From: Halomonas sp. 25-S5 | Lineage (GTDB): Bacteria; Pseudomonadota; Gammaproteobacteria; Pseudomonadales; Halomonadaceae | Assembly (NCBI RefSeq): GCF_029889845.1 | Contig: NZ_JARANV010000011.1 | Span: 53,889-117,888 of the forward strand | DNA length: 64,000 nt | Direction of reading: 5' to 3' | Part shown: piece by piece, positions 1-7,647 of the stretch | How positions within the stretch are numbered: position 1 is the first letter of the stretch | Layout of the letters: each line of letters starts with the position of its first letter | Position numbers and translations under genes: made by a program | Notes under the pieces: model-generated | The model's database searches: none | Told to the model about the DNA's origin: nothing | What the model saw: only the letters and a program-made list of their open reading frames with translations

Positions 1-280
1 TCAGGAACAGGGCCTCGCGGACACGTACCGACAGGAAGTCCACGATCACCCCCAGGCGCACGTGGCGATCCTGCAGGTAGGCCAGCGCCATGCCGAACAT
101 GACCCCGTAGATCCCCAGGAAGACCGGCACCTGGTCGCCCCAGGCCAGGGAGCTCCCCAGGGTGTAGCGCCCCAGGGCATTGAGGAAGACGATCAGGAAG
201 ATCAGGGCCATGGAGAGCCCCGCGCCGGCGGCAAAGACCCCCGCCGCCAGGCGCTGAAATGACTGGAAGATAGCTGCCAT
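1..280 (-). CDS. dctQ: TRAP transporter small permease DctQ (partial, cut by window edge)
   Basis: Only the first 93 codons are present and the frame runs open off the left edge. Two hydrophobic segments are visible, at about residues 12–36 and 50–70, with a short linker holding the WGDQVPVF stretch usual in the small membrane subunit of TRAP transporters. DctQ links the periplasmic binding protein to the large permease DctM, which should lie just outside the window. It follows dctP by 61 bp on the same strand, so it is the second gene of the operon. The start ATG at 278–280 directly follows the reading gap and the coding frame is otherwise uninterrupted. Confidence 0.85.
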   Translation of the reverse strand, partial: MAAIFQSFQRLAAGVFAAGAGLSMALIFLIVFLNALGRYTLGSSLAWGDQVPVFLGIYGVMFGMALAYLQDRHVRLGVIVDFLSVRVREALFL

Positions 281-303
281 GTGTCTCGAGCCTCTGGAGG
301 AAA

Positions 304-333
304 CCACCCCGTGCCATCAGGAGCACGGGGTGG
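304..333 (-). terminator. intercistronic hairpin between dctP and dctQ
   Basis: CCACCCCGTGC (304–314) pairs perfectly with GCACGGGGTGG (323–333) around an 8-nt loop, followed on the minus strand by TTTCC. It lies between the binding-protein gene and the permease gene. Such hairpins commonly act as partial terminators or 3' stabilisers that keep binding protein in excess over membrane subunits; that role is inferred here. Confidence 0.6.
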
Positions 334-341
334 CGGGAGGA

Positions 342-1355
342 TCACTCGGTGGCGTCGGCCACCGCATCCTGCAGGCGCTGGATCCACTCGGCGTCAGAAC
401 CCAGGTCCTCCTCCAGCCAGGCGATGACCGGCGGCTGGGCCTGCTCGCGGAACTGCGCGAGCTCCTCGGATGTCGGGCTGTAGACCTGCATGCCCTCTTC
501 CTGCACGGCCTTGAGGCCCTGGGCGGTGGTGAACTGCTGGATGGAGCGCCCCATCATGCCGGCCATCACCCCGGCCCGCTGGATCACCTCGCGGTCCGCC
601 TCGGAGAGGCCGCTGAAGTAAGCATCGTTGATCACCAGGAAGTCGGCCGCATAGATATGGCCGTCGAGCGTCAGGTAGTCCTGCAGCTCATGCAGGTTGT
701 TGTTGTAGATGGTCCCGACCGGATTCTCCTGACCATCCACCACGCCCGTCGACAGGGCGGTCGGCAACTCCGACCAGGCAATCGGCGTCGGCTGGGCGCC
801 GAGCCCTTCCACCATCTCGACGTAGAGCGGAATGTCCTGGACCCGGAACTTGAGCCCATTCATGTCCTCGGGGGTACGAATCTCGAGCTTGTTGTTGGTG
901 AAGTGGCGCACCCCGGTCTCGCCATAGCCCAGCGTGCGCAGTCCGGTCTGCTCGAGGCAGTGCTCGGCCAGGGCGTTGCCGAATTCGCCGTCGAGCACCT
1001 CCCAGGCGACCAGCGGCGTCTCGAACATGTAGGGAATGTCCAGCACCCCCGCGGCAGGGCAGATCTTCGACATGGCCCCCGAGACCATGACCACCTGGGT
1101 GGTGCCATCCATGGCCTGCTGGATCAGCTCGTCTTCGTCGCCCAGCGAGGCTGCGGGGTAGATATCCACACTGTGCTCGGTCTCGCTCTCGACGACGTTC
1201 TTGAACATGTGCGCGGCCGCTCCCTTCTTGGAGCTCTGCCAGTCGTCGGGGTCGACATGAGCGAAGCGAATGGTATCGGCCTGAGCCAGAGTGCTCATGG
1301 CGAAGATCAGGGCACCGAGCGTTGCCGTTGTCGCGCTGGCTGATGATTTGAACAT
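342..1355 (-). CDS. dctP: TRAP transporter substrate-binding protein DctP
   Basis: Periplasmic solute receptor of a TRAP (sodium-driven, binding-protein-dependent) transporter, 337 aa, the normal family length. A Sec signal peptide covers residues 1–26 with an AQA cleavage site. The central KFRVQ segment carries the conserved ligand-binding arginine (about R171), followed by the VVDGQENP motif typical of DctP. A GGAGGA ribosome site precedes the ATG. It heads the operon with dctQ and has its own promoter and operator at about 1406–1440. Sharing this promoter type with the neighbouring catabolic region suggests uptake of quinate, shikimate or a related acid; the ligand is inferred from context only. 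Confidence 0.9.
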   Translation of the reverse strand: MFKSSASATTATLGALIFAMSTLAQADTIRFAHVDPDDWQSSKKGAAAHMFKNVVESETEHSVDIYPAASLGDEDELIQQAMDGTTQVVMVSGAMSKICPAAGVLDIPYMFETPLVAWEVLDGEFGNALAEHCLEQTGLRTLGYGETGVRHFTNNKLEIRTPEDMNGLKFRVQDIPLYVEMVEGLGAQPTPIAWSELPTALSTGVVDGQENPVGTIYNNNLHELQDYLTLDGHIYAADFLVINDAYFSGLSEADREVIQRAGVMAGMMGRSIQQFTTAQGLKAVQEEGMQVYSPTSEELAQFREQAQPPVIAWLEEDLGSDAEWIQRLQDAVADATE

Positions 1356-1405
1356 GGAAAGTCCTCCGTGGTAGTGGTTGTTTGTAATACGAACGATAGT
1401 GCTTT

Positions 1406-1440
1406 ATGCGAACACTAGAACTGGCTTCCAGTTATGTCAA
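1406..1440 (-). promoter_or_regulatory. dctP promoter with overlapping operator
   Basis: On the minus strand, TTGACA (1435–1440), a 17-nt spacer and TAGTGT (1412–1417) form a sigma-70-like promoter. The 16-mer GTTCTAGTGTTCGCAT (1406–1421) covers the -10 box. The same 16-mer, with the same promoter geometry, occurs at 5281–5296. It resembles operators of IclR-type aromatic-pathway regulators such as PcaR; that assignment is inference. Confidence 0.75.
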
Positions 1441-1461
1441 CGCCTACCGCGCCTCTACAAC

Positions 1462-1513
1462 TAAAGGTGTAGAACAGGCCCTGCTGGTAAAGGTGTAGAG
1501 CAGGCCCTGCTGG
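1462..1513. repeat. two tandem 26-bp repeats upstream of dctP
   Basis: Units 1462–1487 and 1488–1513 differ at one base. Each contains an AGCAGGCCCTGCT-type palindrome, perfect over 13 bp in the second unit (1499–1511). They sit just upstream of the -35 box of the dctP promoter and are spaced 26 bp apart, which suits paired binding sites for a regulator. They lie in the 334-bp gap between dctP and aroQ, which holds no convincing gene. Confidence 0.7.
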
Positions 1514-1585
1514 CGCCCCCAACACACTGGCGGCAAGGCGCACCAGCCGTCGCAGGCGGGCGCCGCCCTATCTCTAGGGTAGCCG

Positions 1586-1609
1586 CCGGCCCCGCAGAAG
1601 AGGGGCCGG
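1586..1609. terminator. hairpin downstream of aroQ
   Basis: CCGGCCCC (1586–1593) pairs with GGGGCCGG (1602–1609) around an 8-nt loop. It lies 80 bp past the aroQ stop. There is no clear uridine run, so it may be an mRNA end stabiliser rather than a strict terminator. Confidence 0.4.
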
Positions 1610-1689
1610 ACAACGTTGAATGCGCTAGCTCGACGCAAAAGACTCGTCATGAAGCGGGCCGGAGAGAAAAGCGGGAAAGCGAGTGTGGC

Positions 1690-2139
1690 TCAGGCCTTTC
1701 TCAGGGCCTTGATCGCGGCGTCCAGGGCGGCCTGATAGCCCTGGGTGCCGAGCCCGGCGATGACGCCATCGGCGCGCAGCGAGACATAGGAGTGGTGACG
1801 GAAGCTCTCGCGCTGGTGCACGTTGGAGATATGCACCTCGTAGACGGTGCCCTCGAAGGCGTTGAGGGCATCGAGGATCGCCACCGAGGTATGGGTATAG
1901 GCCGCCGGATTGATGATGATCGCCAGGGTGCCGTCGAGTCGCGCGGCATGGATGGCGTCGATCAGCGCCCCCTCGTGGTTGCTCTGGAAGCTGTTGAGCT
2001 CCCAGCCCTTGAGATCGGCCTTCTCGCGCAGGGCGTTGTTGACGTCGTCGAGCGTCTCGTGGCCGTAGATCTCCGGCTGGCGAGTACCCAGCAGATTGAG
2101 ATTGGGACCGTGCAGTACCAGTACCTTGCCCTGACTCAT
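1690..2139 (-). CDS. aroQ: type II 3-dehydroquinate dehydratase
   Basis: Interconverts 3-dehydroquinate and 3-dehydroshikimate. The 149-aa length is typical of the small dodecameric type II enzyme. The [16 protein letters not shown] segment carries the catalytic arginine (R20) and tyrosine (Y25), INPAAYTH follows at about 76–83, and EVHISN supplies the catalytic histidine (H103). The ATG overlaps the stop of the upstream dehydrogenase gene (ATGA), so the two are translationally coupled. Placed after quiC and the dehydrogenase, it likely serves quinate catabolism rather than aromatic amino acid synthesis, although the enzyme itself is reversible. Confidence 0.95.
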   Translation of the reverse strand: MSQGKVLVLHGPNLNLLGTRQPEIYGHETLDDVNNALREKADLKGWELNSFQSNHEGALIDAIHAARLDGTLAIIINPAAYTHTSVAILDALNAFEGTVYEVHISNVHQRESFRHHSYVSLRADGVIAGLGTQGYQAALDAAIKALRKA

Positions 2140-3002
2140 GCCTCGTCCTCCTTGAGCAGCGCCCGCCTGTAATGGGCGAACAGAGTCATCGCCTGCTCGT
2201 CGGCGGCGGCGCGTCTATCGGCATCCTCGCAGAACAGCTTGAAGGCATCCACGCCCTGGAAGACGAACAGGCTGACCCCGCTCATCACACCGGCACCGGC
2301 CGCCTTGGCGGCGGCGACGAACTCGGTGACCGCCGGCACGTAGACCGCGTCGAAGATCCAGTGGTGGGCAGCGATCAGCTCCTTGGGCAGCGGGCAGCCG
2401 GGGCTTTTCTCGTGACCGATGGGGGTGCAGTTGACCAGGCCGTCACAGGACGGCACCGTCTCGTCGACCTGCTCTCGCGTGATGAAGGAGGCACGGAACC
2501 CCTGGTTCTGGAGCTCCTCGACCAGCTGGCGGGACTTGGCCTCGTCGAGGTCCATCAGGATCACCTCCTCGGCCCCCAGCTTGCCCAGGCCAAAGGCCAC
2601 CGCCTTGCCCACGCCACCGGTGCCGAGCAGCAATACGCGGCCCGGCGGCCGGTCACCGAGAGTCGCCTGGTAGCCACTGATGAACCCGGTGAAGTCGGTA
2701 TTCTCGGCGATGATCTCGCTCCCCTCGAACACCAGGGTATTGGCGGACCCGACCATGCGGGCGCCCTCGGAGGGGCGAGTGGCCAGCTTCACCGCCGCGT
2801 CCTTCCAGGGGAAGGTCACGTTGACGCCGCGGTAGCCGTCGGCGATCACCTGAGTGACCTGGCTTTCCAGGGACGCGATGCGCTGCTCGTTGGCATCGAA
2901 CAGGTCATAGGTCACCGGGATGCCGGTCAGCTCGCCGAGCCGCACATGCAGGTCCGGCGAGCTGGAGTTCATGATTGCCTTGCCGATCAGGCCGAGTTTC
3001 AT
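2136..3002 (-). CDS. aroE: shikimate/quinate dehydrogenase
   Basis: NAD(P)-dependent oxidoreductase of the AroE/YdiB/QuiA family, 288 aa. Visible elements are the substrate-binding SSSP loop (residues 13–16), NVTFPWKDA with the catalytic lysine (K67), NTDF with the catalytic aspartate (D103), the nucleotide-binding GTGGVGKA loop (127–134) and the NCTPIG motif. It lies between the dehydroshikimate dehydratase and aroQ genes, separated by 63 bp from the former and overlapping the latter by 4 bp. The context points to a catabolic role, oxidising quinate or shikimate; which substrate is preferred cannot be read from the sequence. It is not necessarily the biosynthetic AroE. Confidence 0.9.
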   Translation of the reverse strand: MKLGLIGKAIMNSSSPDLHVRLGELTGIPVTYDLFDANEQRIASLESQVTQVIADGYRGVNVTFPWKDAAVKLATRPSEGARMVGSANTLVFEGSEIIAENTDFTGFISGYQATLGDRPPGRVLLLGTGGVGKAVAFGLGKLGAEEVILMDLDEAKSRQLVEELQNQGFRASFITREQVDETVPSCDGLVNCTPIGHEKSPGCPLPKELIAAHHWIFDAVYVPAVTEFVAAAKAAGAGVMSGVSLFVFQGVDAFKLFCEDADRRAAADEQAMTLFAHYRRALLKEDEA

Positions 3003-3065
3003 GGGATTCCTCCGAAGTCAGGAGCGGCGCTTGGCAAGCTCCCTGTCATTAGGGTGCGATCCGCT

Positions 3066-4910
3066 TCAGCGCTGAGCGGCCTGAGCCGCCAGACGGATGC
3101 CCGCGTTGGCCTCGCCGAACTGGTTGTAGCCACCTCGCCGCTCGACGATCTCGAAGAAGAAGCGCCCCGAGAAGGTCTCGGTGTACGCATGGAAGAAGTC
3201 GCCCTCGTCCTTGCGGTCATAGAGGATGTTGCGCGAGCGCATGGCCTCCAGCAGGTCCTCATCGAGCCCGAAGCGCGCCTCGAGGTCGTCATAGTAGTTC
3301 TGCGGGATGCGCAACAACGGCAGTCCCCGAGCCTGGAGCTCATCCACGGTGGCGAAGAGATCCTGGCTCTCGAAGGCGATCTGCTGCACCCCGCCACGAA
3401 ACTCGCTGAGGAAGCGACCCGGCTGGGTCTCCTGAGCCTGGGAAACGGTCAGCGGCAGGCGGATGCTGCGGTCGGGGCTGTTGACTGCCTGGCTGATCAT
3501 CATGCCGCGGGGATCGACGATCTCGTGCTCCGGTTCGGCCTCGAAGCCGAACACGGTGCGATGGAACAGCTGCCAGCCCAGCAGTTGGGTGGCAGGCAGC
3601 ACATAGGAGAGGTGATCGACCCGGGTCAGGCCCGCCTCGTCGCGGCTCGCCTGGTCGAAGAGCTCGAAGTCGGTGCGCCACTGCAGGTCGCCGGCGGCCT
3701 CGTCATCCACCAGGTAGACCAGGCTGCCCTCGATGCCGCGCAGGGCGGGGATCTCCATCTCCCCCTCGCCCACCTGGCCGCTATAGGTCTGGGCCTTGAA
3801 GGCTCTCGCCCGGGCCAGGGCCTTCTCCACGTCGTCGACCCGGAAGCCCACCGCACATACCGAGGTGCCATGCAGCAGGCGGAAGGTATGCGCGAAGCTA
3901 TCGGTCTCGAAGTTGAGCACCAGGTGGATCTCGCCCTGCTTCCAGAGCTCGACGTTCTTGGAACGGTGGCGACCGACATGGCGGAACCCCAGGGCACCGA
4001 TGAACTCGCCCAGCGGGGCTGCGCTCTCCTCGTCGAGGGTGAACTCGATGAAGTGGATACCGTTGTAGCGGGGTGCCGGCGGGATGGGGCTCGCCCAGGG
4101 CCCCTCCGGCAGCAGATTCTCCAGCCAGATCAGCGAGCGCAGGCCATCCAGGGCAGTGGCTTCGGTCGGAGCGGCCCGGAAGGCATCACTGAAGATCTCC
4201 AGTGACAGCGGGCCGGCATAGCCGGCCTTCGCCAGGGCGGCCATGAAGGCCTCGAGCGGCAACCGTCCCTGGCCGGGGAAGCAGCGGAAATGGCGGCTCC
4301 ACTGCAGGATGTCCATGTCCAGCAGCGGCGCATCGGCGACCTGGACGAAGAAGATCTTGTCCCGGGGGATCTTGCCGATGGTCGAAAGGTCGTGACCGCG
4401 GGAAAGGATATGGAAGCTGTCGAGCACCACGCCCAGTGCGGGGTGGTCGGCGCGGCGTACCACCTCCCAGGCATCGCGATAGTCCGAGATATGCCGCCCC
4501 CAGGCGAGCGCCTCGAAGCCCACGCGAATGCCCCGCCGGTGCGCTCTCTCGGCCAGTTCACGAAGGTCCTCCACGACCCGCTCCATGTCGTCGATGGCCT
4601 GGGGAGAGACGTTGCTGCAGACCAGCAGGAAGTCAGTTCCGAGCTGCTCCATCAGATCGAACTTGCGCTCGGCTCGCTGAAGGTTGCGGCCACGCTGGGG
4701 CTCGGGCATGGCCTCGAAGTCCCGGAAGGGCTGGAAAGCGACGATCGCCAGCCCCAAGCGTTCGCACAGCTCGCGCACCTCGCCCGGCGTGCCGTCGAAG
4801 GAGAGCAGGTCGTTCTCGAAGATCTCGACGCCATCGAAGCCGGCACGGGCGCTGGCCTCGAGCTTGGTTCTCAGGTCGCCGCTCAGGCAGACGGTGGCAA
4901 TGGCGCGCAT
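3066..4910 (-). CDS. quiC: 3-dehydroshikimate dehydratase fused to an HPPD-like domain
   Basis: Converts 3-dehydroshikimate to protocatechuate, which feeds the beta-ketoadipate pathway. The 614-aa protein has an N-terminal sugar-isomerase-type TIM barrel (about 1–270) with metal-ligand candidates E133 (GFEAL), D164 (VLDSFH), Q190 (FFVQ) and E238 (SLEIF). The C-terminal half (about 280–614) is a 4-hydroxyphenylpyruvate-dioxygenase-like double VOC domain beginning NGIHFIEF. This fused form is known from Pseudomonas QuiC1. I chose the ATG at 4908–4910 because GGAGG lies just upstream and the barrel begins at once (MRAIATVCLSG); a longer open frame extends to 4961. First gene of the quiC–aroE–aroQ operon. 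Confidence 0.92.
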   Translation of the reverse strand: MRAIATVCLSGDLRTKLEASARAGFDGVEIFENDLLSFDGTPGEVRELCERLGLAIVAFQPFRDFEAMPEPQRGRNLQRAERKFDLMEQLGTDFLLVCSNVSPQAIDDMERVVEDLRELAERAHRRGIRVGFEALAWGRHISDYRDAWEVVRRADHPALGVVLDSFHILSRGHDLSTIGKIPRDKIFFVQVADAPLLDMDILQWSRHFRCFPGQGRLPLEAFMAALAKAGYAGPLSLEIFSDAFRAAPTEATALDGLRSLIWLENLLPEGPWASPIPPAPRYNGIHFIEFTLDEESAAPLGEFIGALGFRHVGRHRSKNVELWKQGEIHLVLNFETDSFAHTFRLLHGTSVCAVGFRVDDVEKALARARAFKAQTYSGQVGEGEMEIPALRGIEGSLVYLVDDEAAGDLQWRTDFELFDQASRDEAGLTRVDHLSYVLPATQLLGWQLFHRTVFGFEAEPEHEIVDPRGMMISQAVNSPDRSIRLPLTVSQAQETQPGRFLSEFRGGVQQIAFESQDLFATVDELQARGLPLLRIPQNYYDDLEARFGLDEDLLEAMRSRNILYDRKDEGDFFHAYTETFSGRFFFEIVERRGGYNQFGEANAGIRLAAQAAQR

Positions 4911-4994
4911 CTTGTCCTCCAAGGGGGAGCGATATCGAGGGCGTGAGCGTGGCAGCCTCACTCCACGGTATTCATCGTATCAGAGCGAGTGGGT

Positions 4995-5043
4995 ATCATA
5001 CGTCTCACTCGGCAAGTTTAGAACATAGTTCCAATGTTCGCAT
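4995..5043 (-). promoter_or_regulatory. quiC promoter region with upstream operator
   Basis: A GTTCCAATGTTCGCAT element (5028–5043, plus-strand reading) matches the dctP and tct operators at 14 of 16 bases. It overlaps an inverted repeat GAACAT (5021–5026) / ATGTTC (5034–5039). On the minus strand a TATGAT box (4995–5000) lies downstream without a good -35, which would fit activation from a site centred near -47. Promoter position is tentative; the operator match is direct. Confidence 0.55.
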
Positions 5044-5261
5044 GGCGTTCTTTAGTTCGCAATATGCGCGAAAAATAGGATGGCTCGGCAAGCCCCTGCT
5101 GCACGGCCTCTCCGCCGTGGCCCAAGATACCTGCTACTACTATAGGAGGCGAAAAAGAGGATGGGGACTGCAATACCTCTACACTTCTTATGAATACATA
5201 CTTGCGGCAGCGGCAGGCGCCACCCTCATACGACCATGGTCGTAGGTGGCCACATCCTGCA

Positions 5262-5296
5262 TTGACAGTATTGGAAGGGAGTTCTAGTGTTCGCAT
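5262..5296 (+). promoter_or_regulatory. tct operon promoter with overlapping operator
   Basis: TTGACA (5262–5267), a 17-nt spacer and TAGTGT (5285–5290), with the operator GTTCTAGTGTTCGCAT at 5281–5296. Spacer bases TGGAAG and AGTTC are also shared with the dctP promoter, and TATCGTTCG recurs downstream of both. The two promoters are clearly homologous. Confidence 0.8.
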
Positions 5297-5329
5297 CAAG
5301 AACATATCGTTCGACAACCGAACGCCTTT

Positions 5330-5371
5330 TCACCCAGGTCCCAACACAATTCACCCAGGTCCCAACACAAG
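5330..5371. repeat. 21-bp tandem repeat in the tct leader
   Basis: TCACCCAGGTCCCAACACAA plus one base occurs twice in direct succession (5330–5350 and 5351–5371; the final base differs). It lies in the untranslated leader between the tct promoter and tctC, so it probably arose by slippage. Confidence 0.8.
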
Positions 5372-5422
5372 AAGACCACTGCCCTAGAGCAGGCCAACAA
5401 CACGAGTCCCGGAGGATTCCCC

Positions 5423-5858
5423 ATGTTCAAACCGCTTCTCACCAGCCTCGCCGTCGCCGTCGGATCGCTGACCATGGCTGGCAGTGCCCTGGCCGAGTAT
5501 CCCGAGCGCAATATCCAGGGCACTATCCAGTGGGGGGCCGGTGGTGCCACCGATCACCGAGGCGCTGCCGGACATCGAGTCCTTCCTCCCCTGGGGGCCG
5601 TTCTGGGGCGTCTTCGTCCATCAGGATACCCCGGACGAGATCAAGGCGACCCTGGAAGAGACCTATGAACAGGCGGTAGCCAATGAGCAGTTCCAGGAAT
5701 TCTTGAGCAACTTCGGTGCGGAGCCGCTCAACCTCAACGGCGAGGAGGCCGAGCAGTACCTGGATAACTGGCAGTCGGTGACCGCCTGGGCCATGTACGA
5801 GGCCGATGCCGAAACGCTCGAGACCACCCCCGAGGCGCTCGGCATCCCGCGCCCCTGA
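5423..5858 (+). pseudogene. tctC: tctC, tripartite tricarboxylate transporter receptor, internally deleted
   Basis: Remnant of a periplasmic receptor of the TctABC (TTT) family. A signal peptide (residues 1–24, ending SALA) and the start of the mature protein (YPERNIQ..QWGAGGATD) are read from 5423. The C-terminal about 100 residues, from ITEALPDIES to the stop at 5858, are in the next frame. Family members are about 320 aa, so roughly 170 residues and the correct frame are lost near 5550. The product cannot be a working receptor. A good ribosome site (CGGAGGA) and an intact promoter remain, so it is a recent loss. tctB and tctA follow. Confidence 0.88.
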
Positions 5859-5918
5859 CCCACAATGCCTACCTGACGGGGAGGTCGGTCACGGGCCGGC
5901 CTCCCCCGGAGTCATGAC

Positions 5919-6395
5919 ATGAGCCAGAAATTCGAGCGCGTCCAGGCGGGAGAGAAAGTCTTCGACTGGTTGCTGCTGCTGTTCAGCATCGGCGTGCTGT
6001 TCGAGGCCTATCGCATCGACGGGATTCCCGGCCTCAACTCACCGGGTACCTTTCCTGTCGGCCTGGCACTGGTGATGCTGGCCTCGTCGGTGGTCATCCT
6101 GGTCAGCCACCGCCATAAGCGTCGGGATCCGCGCATCCGCAACGCGTTCCACGAGGCCCAGGTCTTTCTCAACGAGCACTTCCAACCGCATATCGTGGTG
6201 TTCACCTTCCTCGCCGTGGCCTATCTGGCCGCCATCGTCTGGGCGAGTTTCTATGTCAGCACCTACCTCTTCCTGGCGGTGACCTTCATCTATTTCCGAC
6301 AGGGCAAGGTAGTGAGCTCGTTGATCATCTCGGCCGTGGCCATCGCGGTGATCTATGCCCTATTCACCCTGGTGTTCCGCGTCTACCTCCCCTGA
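5919..6395 (+). CDS. tctB: tripartite tricarboxylate transporter small membrane subunit TctB
   Basis: 158-aa small permease of a TTT-family transporter with predicted membrane segments at about residues 14–30, 46–64, 92–112 and two more up to 155. It is the only intact gene of this three-gene operon: tctC before it and tctA after it both carry out-of-frame internal deletions. TctB normally works with TctA in the inner membrane, so by itself it is expected to be non-functional. The start ATG follows the sequence CGGAGTCATGAC. Confidence 0.85.
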   Translation: MSQKFERVQAGEKVFDWLLLLFSIGVLFEAYRIDGIPGLNSPGTFPVGLALVMLASSVVILVSHRHKRRDPRIRNAFHEAQVFLNEHFQPHIVVFTFLAVAYLAAIVWASFYVSTYLFLAVTFIYFRQGKVVSSLIISAVAIAVIYALFTLVFRVYLP

Positions 6396-6411
6396 CCCCT
6401 GAGATCCCACG

Positions 6412-7577
6412 ATGAGTGATACGTTTTCCTACCTCCTGATGGCCTGGGTGGATCCTCAGCTTCTGCTGCTGACAGCACTGGGCACCCTGGCCGGCATCTA
6501 CGTCGGCGCGATCCCTGGTCTCTCCGTGACCATGGCCGCCTCGATCCTGATCTCCTTCACCTTTTCCTGGGACATCAACAATGCCCTGGCGCTGATGGTG
6601 GGCATCTATGTGGGCGGCGTCTACGGTGGTTCGCGCACGGCCATCCTGCTCAACATTCCCGGCGCGCCCTCGGCGGCATCCATTATGTGGTGGTAATGAT
6701 CGGTCTGTTCGGCGTGGCCGAGGCCTTCTACCAGCTGCACAACCTCTCCAAGGTGCCGGTCAAGCAGAAGGTCGACAAGATCATTCCGCCACTGAGCATG
6801 GTGCTGAAGTACCTGCCGCTCTCCGCGCGCACCTCGATCATCGGTGTCATCGTTGGCGCCCTGCCCGGCACCGGGGGTGACATCGCCTCGCTGTTCGCCT
6901 ACGACCACGCCAAGTGTACCGTCAAGAACCCCTCTAGCCCCTTCGGCGAGGGTGCCTATGAGGGGCTGGTCGCCCCCGAGACCGCCAATAACGCCGCCGT
7001 AGGGGGTGCCTATGTGCCGATGCTGACCCTGGGAATGCCCGGCGATGCGGTCACCGCGGTGATCCTCGGCGCCCTGGTCATCCACGGCCTCAATCCCGGC
7101 CCCATGCTGATGATCGAGACCCCGCACATCTTCTGGTTCACGGTGGGCAACCTGGCACTGGCCAACATCTTCCTGCTGATCTTCGGCCTTACCGGCATCA
7201 AGGTCTTCTCGAAGGTGGTCGAGGTGCCCAAGGCACTGCTGATCCCGCTGATCCTGGTGCTCTGCGTGGTGGGTACCTACTCCATCAACAGCAACATGAC
7301 GGAAGTTTACTGGATGCTGGGCTTCGGTATCCTGGGCTACTGGCTGAAGGTATTCGGCTTCCAGATGGGCCCCGTCATCCTCGGCGTGATCCTCGGGCCA
7401 CTGCTCGACGAGACCTATCGCCAGGCGATGTCCTCGGTCGGCGACAACGGTAGCCAGTTTCTGCTGGCACTGGTGGCCAACCCCCTCTCGCTGGTGCTGA
7501 CCGCCGTGATCGTGCTGGTCCTGCTGGGCCAGACACCGGCCAAGGCTTGGCTGAAGAACCTGTTCAAGCGACACTGA
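6412..7577 (+). pseudogene. tctA: tctA, large membrane subunit of TTT transporter, internally deleted
   Basis: The N-terminal 91 or so residues (up to NIPGAPSAA) are read from 6412. The rest, from GGIHYVVVMIGLFGVAEAF onward, is in another frame and ends at 7577. Full-length TctA is about 500 aa and here only about 385 can be assigned, so about 110 codons have gone at about 6675–6690 together with the frame. The remaining C-terminal part keeps the conserved GALPGTGGDIASLFAYDHAK motif, so decay outside the deletion is slight. A downstream internal ATG at 6687 could give a truncated membrane protein, but this is unlikely to transport. Confidence 0.87.
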
Positions 7578-7597
7578 TGCCTCACCCGACGGCAATG

Positions 7598-7626
7598 ACG
7601 CGGCCCACCGGGCCGCGTTCCTGTTG
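7598..7626 (+). terminator. rho-independent terminator after tctA
   Basis: ACGCGGCCC (7598–7606), loop ACC, GGGCCGCGT (7610–7618), then TCCTGTT. It closes the tct operon and lies just before the HAD gene, which argues against a start codon for that gene at 7624. Confidence 0.75.
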
Positions 7627-7647
7627 GCGCAGATGTGGAGCGAACCA

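Larger units (their letters stand above)
4911..5422. other. 512-bp divergent control region, no gene
   Basis: AT-richer than the flanks and without a convincing reading frame. It holds the quiC operator, the tct promoter and operator, and a 21-bp tandem repeat, each listed separately. A degenerate palindrome TTCGC-aatat-GCGCGAA lies at about 5056–5072. Nothing supportable was found between about 5100 and 5260. Confidence 0.7.

Noticed and set aside
2172..4205. 677-codon plus-strand frame opposite aroE and quiC
   Set aside because: Crosses two well-supported genes on the other strand; composition is that of a shadow frame.
5287..5679. 130-codon frame spanning the tct leader and tctC
   Set aside because: Starts inside the operator and reads through the repeat and signal peptide in another frame; no ribosome site.
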